Assembly: GCA_037783545.1 (NCBI GenBank)
Contig: JBBELK010000303.1
Coordinates: 620,001 to 684,000, forward strand
Origin: Henricia sp. BOLD:AAB3569
Lineage: Eukaryota; Echinodermata; Asteroidea; Spinulosida; Echinasteridae
DNA: 64,000 nt
Direction of reading: 5' to 3'
A model generated the notes under the pieces. That model did not search any database, had not been told where the DNA came from, and saw nothing but the letters and a program-made list of their open reading frames with translations. The translations under genes and the position numbers were made by a program. This document shows, piece by piece, positions 33,666-43,439 of the stretch. Position 1 is the stretch's first letter. Each line of letters starts with the position of its first letter.

Positions 33666-33980
33666 CGGAAAATCTGCTATTTTTTAAACAGCACCGTATT
33701 GTTCTGTCAAAACAACCGTTAGCTTTTACGTCTCAGTGCTCAGACTCCTTGAAAAATTAGCATAAACAGTCCCCGCCCATAAAACACGTCGAGTACAGAA
33801 AGAACAAGGCTATTATTTAGCCTCGCGCGTGTAAGTCTGGATTTCAGACCAAGATACTCCGGTAACCAGCCTAGTCGCTGTCTATAGTTCATCGCGAGAG
33901 GTCGCTCACGCCATATACTTGGACAAGGCTATATTGTACATGACGTCTTTGTATAGTGAACCTTCAGTCAATTTCACTAA

Positions 33981-34545
33981 GGGGTCGTCCATAAAGTACG
34001 TACGCATGAAATGCCGACTTTTTAGACCACCCCCCCCCCCCCCGCCCCCCTGTACGCATGGCGTACGCAGTGGCTCCAACCCGCCGCCCCCGCCCCCTCT
34101 CCCCCGTACGCATACGCATTCCATATACCTCAGCATTGGTAAAAATCGTTCAGTACTACATGTATAGTGCTATATACTACTACATGTACGTGTAGTACGA
34201 TTCGCATGTCGCCACCTAAGTCTGAAAAAAATGACAAAGTATAGATTTCTTTTGCAATTTTGTTTAAACTTAAAATTTCACATTAAACTGGAGATTTAAT
34301 GGGAAAACCTAATTTGAGGAGTGAGAAAAATGTGAGATGTGTGAGAAAAATGTGTGGCCTGTCTAATATGTTTCGTACATAAGGTCTGAAGCCATGGTCA
34401 ACTTGTCCATCCTTTCCCGATTTACTAAAAATTAATTTTCGATTTGCGTACATACGCATTGGCTTGGACACCCCTCCCCCCTGTACGCATGGTGTCAGAA
34501 TGTCAACAACCCCCCTCCGTGCGTATGTACTTTATGGACGGCCCC
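33981..34545. mobile_element. Harbinger-like MITE with TAA duplication
   Basis: The ends GGGG[T/C]CGTCCATAAAGTACGTACGCA are inverted repeats. TAA flanks both sides (33978-33980 and 34546-34548), as expected of PIF/Harbinger. The interior has a C-rich tract at 34028-34050 and repeated TACGCATGG/GTACGCA words at both ends. 565 bp, non-autonomous. Confidence 0.85.
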
Positions 34546-34744
34546 TAATCCTTACGCAATGTGTAAGCCCGCTGTTGCAACTTTTTATTGCGTAAGCTGC
34601 ACAACATTCATGTGATAATTACACGCAATCCTATGAGGTTGATGCCATTTTCAAAATGTGCGCAAGCTATGCAATTTTTCGTGAAATCGGCTGCCATTCG
34701 CACTAGTTTCTGAATCGATAGTATCATTTAGAAATGCAGTTGTA

Positions 34745-35359
34745 CATGGTGTCCATAAAAAAGGAAACCCATCTTTAAATTCAAATTATCAGAAATCTGT
34801 GCCATATTTCAAAAAGAGGTGTGTAGGCCTATTTAGGGAAAGTCCAGACTGTCCTCTGTTAATAATGGTACCAGGGTCATTATGTAACTGTCATGCATGA
34901 CTGAGCAATTATGGCCATTATGAAAGTTGGTGAAATCATCACTGTGACAAGTTATTTTCCTGTGTGGTAATGGATGCGTGGGAATCTTAAACTTTCTTTT
35001 TCTGTTAATCACCGGCGCCAAGACCATGATAAGAAGATGTGAATATGAGCTGTGTATTGGGAGAAATGGTTGGCATGTCGAGGGCACACACTCCAAAGTT
35101 TATCTGTAAGCTTTAAAGGTTTTTCATCACTTCGTTGCCCTTATCCCACTTTTAGGTTAAGCGCTAACTTTGTCACAGTGATGATTTCACCACCTTGTGG
35201 CCATGTTTGCTCAGTCATGCATAATAGTTACATAATGACCCTGGTACCAGTGAACAGATCAGTTTGGACTATCCTGAAATACACACCTTTTTGAAATATG
35301 GCACAGATTTCTAATAATTTGCATTTAAAGATGGGTTTCCTTTTTTTATGGAAACCCTG
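34745..35359. mobile_element. Tc1/mariner-type MITE with TA duplication
   Basis: The left end CATGGTGTCCATAAAAAAGG and the complement of the right end (CAGGGTTTCCATAAAAAAAG) match. The similarity extends for about 180 bp inward (TCTGTGCCATATTTCAAAAA, GGTACCAGGGTCATTATGTA). TA lies at 34743-34744 and 35360-35361. 615 bp, no transposase. It shares the GGAAACC motif with the element at 12922. Confidence 0.85.
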
Positions 35360-35477
35360 TATATTTACAGCGCTCTGTGAGTGTCATTCACTTGTTTAGA
35401 TACCGAGATAAGTTATCTCATTAGGTCAGAACTGAAAATTCACGGAGGCCAAGGGGGCTATTGCCTCTGTTGCCCCT

Positions 35478-37734
35478 GGGGTGGATTGCCATAAAACGCA
35501 CTAACCAGTTAGTGCACTAAAATTACGTCACGCGACTTCAAACGCGTCGCCCCAAGTACGTTTTGATTAGTGCACTTAGTTTGACGGTTTCAATAAAGAA
35601 AATAACACTAAAACAAAGCGCACTAACACCACTTTCTCTTACTACAAACCTGTCTAATCAATGCTTTCCTATTACGTTTTGTGGTGGGAGGCGGGGGAAC
35701 GACCGTGTCGTCTGCTTCGCTGAATTCCGTGTCGTCTGTTGCACTTGAAAAATGCACGGACAACTACGCTATGTTTGTATTTTTTTCTAGAGCATGTGTA
35801 GGCTACCCTTTTCACGAAAACATGTGTCATGGAAAATAAATGATTTTCTTTTCGAATATATGATAGACAAAGCAAGGCATACAATCAACTGCATAATGCA
35901 ACGAACTTTTGGAGAAAAAAATATGCCTACCGGCCATTTAATCGCACATCCGCCAAAATGTTTTCAAGACGACTTTCAACTTTCGTCTGAACGCACCTAC
36001 CTACTGAAAGTTTATTTATTTATTTATTTGCATGACGGCTTGCGCTTATATAACTCTATGGCATGAAGGTATTTGTGTAGTGTATTACTTTACTTCGCTC
36101 ATTCCCAGCGTGCCTTACATTCTCTGTAAGGCGCGCTGTTAAAGGTACACACCGGCCTATACTGTTTACGTAAATTAGTGATACAGCATCCTTGACAATA
36201 ATTTGTTGATGGTCCTTGTAAAAAAAGATCGTAAAATTCCCGTAATTAACCACAAAAACTTACAATTAATATAAACGGTCAATAGTCGAATTATACTCTT
36301 TACCAACCGTTCACTATCGCGCGAGACTCGTTCACAACTTTGTCGGAAACGATTCGCTCTTCACTTGGCAGCTTTTTGCTTAGGATATCTCTCATTTTCT
36401 GCTGAAGATTTCACTGGACAGCCTGGACAACCGAATGAGTTTTTCCGTTTTCTGTAGAGGAGCTGACATTCATGGTTTGTCTTCACGAAAGTACAATTGT
36501 AGTTCCGGTTTTGGGCGGACAACGTGTGTGTGCCGTGGGGCTAAATGTCACATTGTCCGGTAGACTCTCCACCGTGGAACTCGCTTCAGTGCCTCGGACT
36601 TTGTGTCAAAATTGTATGTTCGATTTTACAGAGTTATGTTTGTTTCATAGAATAAATAGTCTCTTTCGTCAAATACACTCAAATATTTTGAAAATAAATT
36701 CAGACCTGAATTTGATGCAGTACTGCAGTAATATAATGTAAACTTCAGGAATAAACTGTGTATATCACACGGCCAAACGGCTGGAAATAAAACTAACTCC
36801 AAGGACAGTTGATTTATCGGAACCAAAATATGGTTCCGATAAATCACGTGACCTCGATTTTTTTGAAAAATGCTAAAAAACGGCAACATTTGGTGGTTTC
36901 TTTTCAGGTTATCTTCAGTCTATTTCGGAAAGACTTTCAGAATCATTTACAGGTCTATTTCGAGCCCAACAAAGCCGGTGTGTCCCTTTAATGAGCGAAT
37001 TACTTTACTCGCACTCGCGCGCGCGTAAAAAAATAAAATTGATACATTTTGCTTTGTGGCATATATAGCTTGCTTCGTGGCCGGTTCGTTTGTGTACTAT
37101 ATACGTACACTGTACTGTATCGATATAGGCAGCAGTAAGCAGTTGCCCTACGTAATTTTGCGTTTAGACACACTTTTTGCAACTTTCATATTTCAAGAAT
37201 TAGTATAAACTGACACTAGTAAACATCGATAGTGTGCCAGTGTTCAAGTTGAAGAAGGTTGAGGCATGACCCATTTCATCTGCGCAAGCTTTTTTTCTGT
37301 GCCTTGCACTTCATTTATTATTTTTTTTACAATGGCATGCGCGCGCACGTTCTCGCTATATCGCATATGTTGAGCCGAGTGTGATTGCTCCGGTTTGGGA
37401 CCGAAATCGGAAGCCATTTAACACATCCACACTGGATTAACTTTAAACTGCACGTCAAAATAGGGACGTATTCGACCTAATACACATCTTACAAACCTGA
37501 ATCGCCAGGGAAATCTTCAAATTTCCGCTAATTTAGCGATTGAAAACGATTTCATCGCCGTTAATGACCGCCATTTTGACAGCAGCAAAAAGTACACTTA
37601 CGTTAGTGAACTTGAAAATTTGTATTGAAACTGGCTAGTGACTTTTCGTAAGTAGACTAATGCTAGTTCATTTTCTTAGTGCACTTTGGCCATAATGCAC
37701 TAACTGGTTAGTGCGTTTTATTGCAATCCACCCC
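35478..37734. mobile_element. Middle nested element, GGGGTGGATTGC ends
   Basis: GGGGTGGATTGC[C/A]ATAAAACGCACTAACCAGTTAGTGCA is present at the left and inverted at the right (shown as one motif with a variable base; the first 12 bases are the terminus). AGTGCACT-type words recur subterminally. 2257 bp without a recognised transposase. Confidence 0.8.
36143..36987. mobile_element. TTAA-flanked MITE, family T4
   Basis: TTAA at 36139-36142 and 36988-36991; inverted ends AGG[T/G]ACACACCGGC. 845 bp. GGTTCCGATAAATC and its inverse form an internal palindrome near 36810-36845. Non-coding. Confidence 0.85.
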
Positions 37735-37869
37735 TGGTCTTGACCTTGGTGCCTTTTTGCAATTCTCTCAAACATTTTATTTTTCATTTTCCAATAGAAG
37801 TGCCCTTTTTAAACTCAAAAAGACTCCTCCAAAAACTCAAATGGCAGTGCAGCATGCCCGTTCAGTGAC

Positions 37870-38165
37870 GAATTTCCTGCCCTGTTAAGTTGACTTATAA
37901 TGTGGATTAAGTCGACTTGGCAAGATAATTTGTCTTGCAAAGTCGACTTCCTATATTTAATAAGTCGACTTAGCGAGATAATTTATGTTGCCAAGTCGAC
38001 TTCCTGAAATCAATTAGTCGACTTGGTGAGATATTTTTGTTGCCAAGTGGCCTTTCTAAATCGCGAAGTCGACTTGCCTACAAAATATTTCACCAAGTCG
38101 ACTTATTAAATCTAGGACCTCGACTTAACAACGTAAATTATCTCGCCGAGTCGACATAATTAATC
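37870..38165. repeat. AAGTCGACTT array
   Basis: About ten AAGTCGACTT or one-mismatch copies, often followed by GGC/AGC-GAGATAATTT, in both orientations in 300 bp. It lies on the right side of element 35390-38219 only. Confidence 0.85.
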
Positions 38166-38243
38166 CATGTTAGGCCTATAGGTAAACTTGGTTAGATTAT
38201 CTCGGTATCTAAACAAGTAGGATGGCACCCACAAAGTGCAGTA

Positions 38244-38366
38244 TATATCACATTTGGTGAAGACCACTATGGTTTGTTTCTCTAAATCAAGATTTAAATA
38301 TTTCCTGCAACAAAAGCCATTTGTCTTTATTCTGGTTTGTTTTGCATTTATGGACTACAAATTGAA
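38244..38366 (+). repeat. Dispersed repeat R1, copy b
   Basis: Matches 7084-7216 in the same orientation with few differences and one small indel near 38275. Unassigned family. Confidence 0.7.
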
Positions 38367-38442
38367 ATACACAATGTAGTACATACACACCAGCATTATA
38401 ATGTACATGTATACATATATGCAAGTAGTAAACATTTCTTAA

Positions 38443-38706
38443 AGGAGTGTGACCAGATTGTTAAAAAAAATAGGATTTCGTTCTAACCTAACAATCATAA
38501 AATATCTTCCCAAAATACTACCCATGAGAACCAATTTGGATGTGGAAGCAGAAAAGCTTGCTGAGTGTAGGCTTAAACTGCACTGCTTTTACGGATAAAT
38601 TAGTTTACAAAACATCAGTGGTTTTTGACGATATCCTTGAAAATATGCGGATTGAGAGCGCGAAATTTCACACTGTTAATGAGAAAAATATGACGTATGG
38701 TACCAT

Positions 38707-38739
<33 letters not shown>

Positions 38740-38768
38740 GCTAAAAAATGTGATCTGGTCACGCTCCT
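38443..38768. mobile_element. TTAA-flanked MITE, family T5, with a G32 tract
   Basis: TTAA at 38439-38442 and 38769-38772; inverted ends AGGAG[T/C]GTGACCAGAT. A run of 32 G lies at 38707-38738 next to the right end. The interior words AATTTGGATGTGGAAGCA and TTTACAAAACATC also occur at 58.2 kb and, inverted, at 52.8 and 49.5 kb. 326 bp. Confidence 0.85.
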
Positions 38769-39207
38769 TTAAGCCCATGAAATAGATCTGTAGTGTACCT
38801 CCCATGTCGTTTACAGTGGATTTTAGGACGATATAGCGGTGTCATTTAATGTGGCATTTTCTAAAGTTCTACATTTGTTTTAGTAATTCCTAAAATTTGG
38901 GGCGTGACATGTATTTTTTTCATTACTTGGGTTTACAAAATGGATTTTGAGATACAAGTGTAATGTCAAAACAATACTTGCATAATTTTGCCAGATAATG
39001 CATTATGACCCAACGATTTGCACTGTCCGCCATAGGCCCTACATTGTTGCTGAAACACCAAGACTGCATTCGATATTATGCAAACAATTGCTGTTTCTGA
39101 TCAATAAAATTATGTTAATTTATACACTGTATTATGGAAATTAGTTGAGGCAAGACAAGATATTAAATTCTAACAAGTATCTCCCAAAATTATAAACAGT
39201 AACTATA

Positions 39208-40142
39208 AACACCTCAACAAAAGTAAGTTCCCCTCTAAATAATTGATTATATCTCCCAAATTAAATTTTTGATTTACACGAAACTTGGTGTGAATGATTA
39301 TTGCAATGCATGGAACGTGATATTTCAAGTGGTGGGTCCATACCTTATGTCGTGCATGAAATGCAGTCAACAATTCCCTAATTCTTTTCAAACATATGAC
39401 AAGTACAGTTTTGGTCCTCCGTATCTCGTGGTGTTCGTGCACCGTGACTGCACTAATCAGTTTAACTTAAGAAGATGCCATGCATGTCCATTCAAGACAG
39501 GGCCATTGTCATAGGCCTGCTAGAGACCCTTACACCTGTAAAACAAGTAGCCCGTAAGTTGGGAGTCAGTCCACATGCAATAAGAAAATTGCGTTCAAAA
39601 TTCGAATTGATTGGAGCTGTCGATGAGCTTTTAGAGATTAACGAAATTGACCGGATGATATATGGCCAGCAAACTCCCCAGATCTCAATCCCATAGAACA
39701 TTTTGTGGGATCAACTGAAGCGGACATTTGATCGAAGAGCTGATGATCAAACAACACTCCAGGACTTGCCCCAGATGCTGCATGAGTGAATTACCCTTCC
39801 GCAGCGAAGGATCACCCGCCTCATCAACACAATATGCGCCGGCGGATCGTTGTCATCAGGTGTTACTAAAACACGGTGGTTACACATGGAGACCAAAACT
39901 GTACTTGTCATGTGTGAAAAGAATTATGGAATTGACTGCATTTTGACATTTTTGAAAAATATCAATTTATCCTTTAAATGCTGCTCAGTCATGCATAGCA
40001 TTATGTATGGACCCACTACTTGAAATGCACGTTTTATGCATTGCACTAATCATTCAAACCAAGTTTCGTGTAATTCCGAAATTTACTTTGGGAGATATAA
40101 GCAATTATTTAGGGGGGAACTTACTTTTGTTAATGAGGTGTT
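39208..40142 (+). mobile_element. Tc1-like element, internally deleted
   Basis: The inverted ends AACACCTCA, then ACAAAAGTAAGTTCC continue for over 150 bp (ATATCTCCCAAA, ACACGAAACTTGGT, GGGTCCATAC). TA flanks at 39206-39207 and 40143-40144. 935 bp. It holds fused start and end pieces of a Tc1 transposase. Confidence 0.87.
39475..39862 (+). pseudogene. Tc1-like transposase, deletion fusion
   Basis: The N-terminal helix-turn-helix (MSIQDRAIVIGLLETLTPV, VARKLGVSPHAIRKLRSK) runs directly into the DDE C-terminus (WPANSPDLNPIEH at about 39663-39700, then in the next frame LWDQLKRTFDRRADDQTTL). The middle with the first two catalytic acidic residues is missing. A frameshift follows PIEH, and a TGA lies near 39786. 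The intact family protein has about 340 residues; about 120 remain. Confidence 0.85.
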
Positions 40143-40376
40143 TAATTAAATTTGTTTAAGCACTTTTGAAGCACAACTTTACTGTCATATGTAACTGAGA
40201 CTCTAAAATGGCCCATTCAAAAAAATGAATATAAGGCTGAGGGCACTTGTGACATTAACTTGTTTTATATGATAAGTTTTTCGACTAGAAAGAGACTTTT
40301 AATGACCCAATTTTGATCTGACATTGAACGAACTCGTGCCGTATGCTCGTACATTATAGCGAGTAGACTGATTCCC

Positions 40377-40443
40377 GCTCCACATATTCCACATACAACG
40401 AATGAATCTCATATTCATTCGTTGTATGTGGAATATGTGGAGC
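40377..40443. repeat. Perfect hairpin, 31-bp arms
   Basis: CGCTCCACATATTCCACATA continuing to CGAATGAAT is followed after a CTCAT loop by its exact reverse complement. A related TCCACATATTCCACA word lies near 25205. It could be a minimal foldback or a small-RNA precursor-like stem; nothing further supports an RNA gene. Confidence 0.85.
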
Positions 40444-40449
40444 GGACAC

Positions 40450-42059
40450 TGTTGTAGTCGAGTACATTTTAATGAGTACGAGTACAAGTACGAGCTAGTA
40501 TACATTTTAATGAGTGCGAGTACGAGTATTTTTGTTCCTAACAAATATTGGTATAAATGCCAGTTCCTTGTTTTTATGAGTATGAAGTTCCCCTGTTAGG
40601 AACATGCAGACATTGCAGAATTTCAGCTGGCAAGTTGTAAATTATACTGTATACTATAGGCCTACATGATTGTATGCATTGTGTAGCTGAGTACACATTT
40701 TTTTTAGTTAAAGGGGCGTGCCGGGCATTTTGCACTTGTCGTGCGTTGGGAAACTGTGAGCTGTAGGTTTGATTAGCTAGCTCAGTGTAGTTCGGTTTAC
40801 GCCAGGGGCGCAGGACCCGAACTCGCAAGCTACCAAGTGGGTTCACAACTTTCCGTGCAGCTGCGGCGTATCATTGCCGACTCAGTTTAGGGTTGGGCGT
40901 GTACGGGTAAAACATTCGCCGGGTAATCGCGGGTGTAGCGGCGTGCTGTGTCCCCTGCAATAACTGCTGTACTGCCGTCAGTGTATTAAGACACTTTGTG
41001 ACTCCCAAGTAAGGAAGATAATTAAATAAATGCACCCAGGTTTTCCCAACTTGTACATAAAATGACAAGTCTATAAGGTCATTGTAAATAAACCAATCAC
41101 ACACCCTCAATCACTTAACACACGTGTCCACTCTTTAATTATTTACGCGAGTCCCTCCCGCTACCCCGAGGGAAAATATCTCTGGGCCCTTAGGCTGCTC
41201 GTAGTAATTTCTGAGGCCCGAGTTTAGCCGGAGTTCTGACCGGAACGCTGCCGCCTAATTTGGTGGAGTCGATTCCGGGTCATTGAACTTTGGTCGACTC
41301 GTCGGAAATTGTGCGACCCGAGTGTCTTAGGGAGAGCGCTCTTGGGGTCGCGTACCGCGCCACTGTACATTTTGTACATGCCTAGGGAAGGCATGTCCTC
41401 GGTAAACTTGACATCCTGTCTGCCCCCCGGATGATAACGTAATCAATTATAGGTGCCAGTGTTTGGACGCGGGAAGACAGGCGGAAGAAGGTGTTGGTGA
41501 AGAGGTCGTGCATGGAGCACATCTTTAGAAGCAGAAGGCTGTTGCTGTTGCATTTTCCTATAACTCCATGACGGCCAGTCGGTCCATTCCAGGTTTGGTG
41601 ATCAGTGCATGTACATGTAACATAATACATTTTATTCACAGGACAGTACCCCCCTAGTTGTGGATACCCCGTTATGATATTTCCTGGGGATGATGGTTTG
41701 TCTTTGTCCGAGGGTCTTCAAGTTCTGACCTGAAACTGTGTTGAGTAAAGGAACATTAATTGACCGCCAACCCATCAAGCTCAACCATCCATGTTTTTAC
41801 AGTTTCAATCGTCCATGTGTCTCTGTTTTACAGTTTATTTGACGACTACTCTACCTTCCGTCAGTGCAGTCAGTTACGTGTCGTTTTTTTGTTTGTTTGT
41901 TGGGTTGTTTGTTTGTTGTTGTTTGTTTACAGTTGGAACCATCTATATCTTCCATTTGAGGTTTGTTTTTGTTTAGTTGTCGTTGTTGGTTTTATTTTCT
42001 GCCCAAATGGTTGATTAAAGATTTTGGGACATTGCAAATCCGATGTAAGTGTATACAGG
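40450..42059. other. Non-coding stretch before the gypsy element
   Basis: GC-rich patches at 40.7-41.4 kb, TG-rich simple sequence at 41880-42000. AATAAAATG is seen on the minus strand near 41630, beside a GGGGGG tract, perhaps the end of an old retroelement. No domain, tRNA or rRNA was recognised. Confidence 0.4.
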
Positions 42060-42360
42060 TGTAGTTGTTCTAACTACTCAAGAATTGTCTTTTCACTCAC
42101 CAAAGAAGCCTGCAGGTGTGCCGAACTTTAGGGCGTTCTTCTGATTGATATTCCGACACAATTCGGGAAAGACGTCCGCGGGATATTCCGGCATAACCAC
42201 AATAACAAAAGTCTTTAAGAAACGTTCACAAAGCGTGTGTAGTTCAAGGAAACATGCAAGTAAGTGGTGATGCATGGGCAAAGTTGCATGAACATAGTTG
42301 TTGTGTGATGTGCTCATTTGCATATTGCCAAAGTGATTTGAGTTAAAGGGGCACTACATC
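42060..42360 (-). repeat. 3' LTR of the gypsy element
   Basis: On the minus strand it begins TGATGTAGTGCC right after a purine tract (GGAAGGGGGC, 42361-42370, the likely polypurine tract) and ends CAACTACA. 42060-42294 matches the other LTR (48477-48711) with few differences. The 301-bp length is set by the purine tract and the TG..CA ends. Confidence 0.88.
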
Positions 42361-42564
42361 AGCCCCCTTCCAGATGGTGAGTGAGTTGAAACTTTAAAGG
42401 TACCAGGAACCAGCGATAAGTACATTGGTCTCATCCATTGCAAATGACTTGGACGTACATGTAGCGTTTGGGCCAATGGACATGGCGACCAGATCTGGTG
42501 ATCCTGGTTGCGTCTGCAGGTGCCAAAACCGGAGGCACCGCTGTTGTACGCTTTGTGTCTGAGG

Positions 42565-43433
42565 TTGGGTAGTGTGCACGGTGCTTGGTGATAGTGGAAA
42601 GTCAGCAGGAACAGTATGTGTTGGGACGTTGGTGTCAACGTGTGCTGGATGTATGCAACCTTCAGGCGGTCGATGCTGATGTGTTCCTTTTTACCAGCTT
42701 TTGAGACCGTGAACAATTTGTCGTTGTGGTTGAGTACCTTGTATGGTCCATTGTAGGTTGGTTGCAGGGGCCGACGAACTGCACCACACTTAACGTATAC
42801 ATGGGTGCAGGTGGCCAAATCCTTCGGGAGGTGGACTGTGGTTTTGGAACGTCTAGTCGGCGTTGGGGAAAGTGTGGACATGTGGTGCCTAAGTCGCTGA
42901 ACGTAGTCACTGGGATCTTCGGTGGTTGTAGATGTGGAAGGTTCCACAAACTGTCCTGGGAGCGTTAAAGTCGTACCGTACACCAACTCGGCAGGTGAGC
43001 AGCCCAAGTCAGACTTAACAGAAGCCCGTATTCCCAACAGTGTGATGGGAAGGAACTCTGACCATCGCGTGCGGTCATCGTGCGACGTCAGTGATGCTTT
43101 CATCTGCCTGTGGAAACGATCAACGATACCGTTGGACTGGGGGTGGTAGGAAGTAGTGCGAATGCGATCGCTGCCAAACAGTCGCATCAGAGAGGCAAAG
43201 AGGGCTGACTCAAATTGCCGACCACGATATGTTGTGATGGTAGACGGTGATCCAAAGTGTGAGACCCATCCGGCAATGAAGGCCTTGGCTACCGACTCTG
43301 CGGTGATATCGGACAGAGGCATGGCTGTAGGCCACCGTGTGTAGCGGTCCTCACAAGTGAGGATGTAAGCGAAGCCGTTGGAGACCAGTATGGTCCAACA
43401 ATGTCGATATGGACATGCTGAAAACGAGCGTCA
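42565..43433 (-). pseudogene. Gypsy integrase core and C-terminus, disabled
   Basis: On the minus strand DARFQHVHIDIVGP carries the first catalytic Asp. A frame change near 43390 leads into FAYILTCEDRYTRWPTA, then MPLSDITAESVAKAFIAGWV. The second catalytic Asp is Tyr in ITTYRGRQFES (families read TDRGRQFES). The catalytic Glu is Asp in NGIVDRFHRQ (usually VERFHRQ). A chromatin-side tail follows (VYVKCGAVRRPLQPTYNGPY, KKEHISIDRLKVAYI). Further frame runs to about 42354 without known motifs. Two catalytic changes plus the frameshift indicate loss of function. Confidence 0.9.
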
Positions 43434-43439
43434 CCCAGG

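Larger units (their letters stand above)
31546..33931. mobile_element. Composite element bounded by TAGCCTTGTCCAAGT repeats
   Basis: TAGCCTTGTCCAAGT and, inward, GCGTGAGCGACCTCTCGCGA at the left are inverted at the right (33855-33931). The 2.4-kb interior contains a Harbinger-like end fragment (31615-31665), a GACGTC-rich zone, the shared core C1 (32250-32600) and a TTAA MITE (32729-33528). No transposase was recognised. Confidence 0.7.
35390..38219. mobile_element. Outer nested element, ACTTGTTTAGATACCGAGAT ends
   Basis: ACTTGTTTAGATACCGAGAT at the left is inverted at 38197-38219. Inside are a second inverted-repeat element (35478-37734), which itself holds a TTAA MITE (36143-36987), and a GTCGAC array (37870-38165). 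No protein of this element was identified. Confidence 0.75.

Noticed and set aside
40700..41400. Possible tRNA or 5S-like gene in the GC-rich patch
   Set aside because: No cloverleaf with conserved A and B boxes could be drawn by eye.
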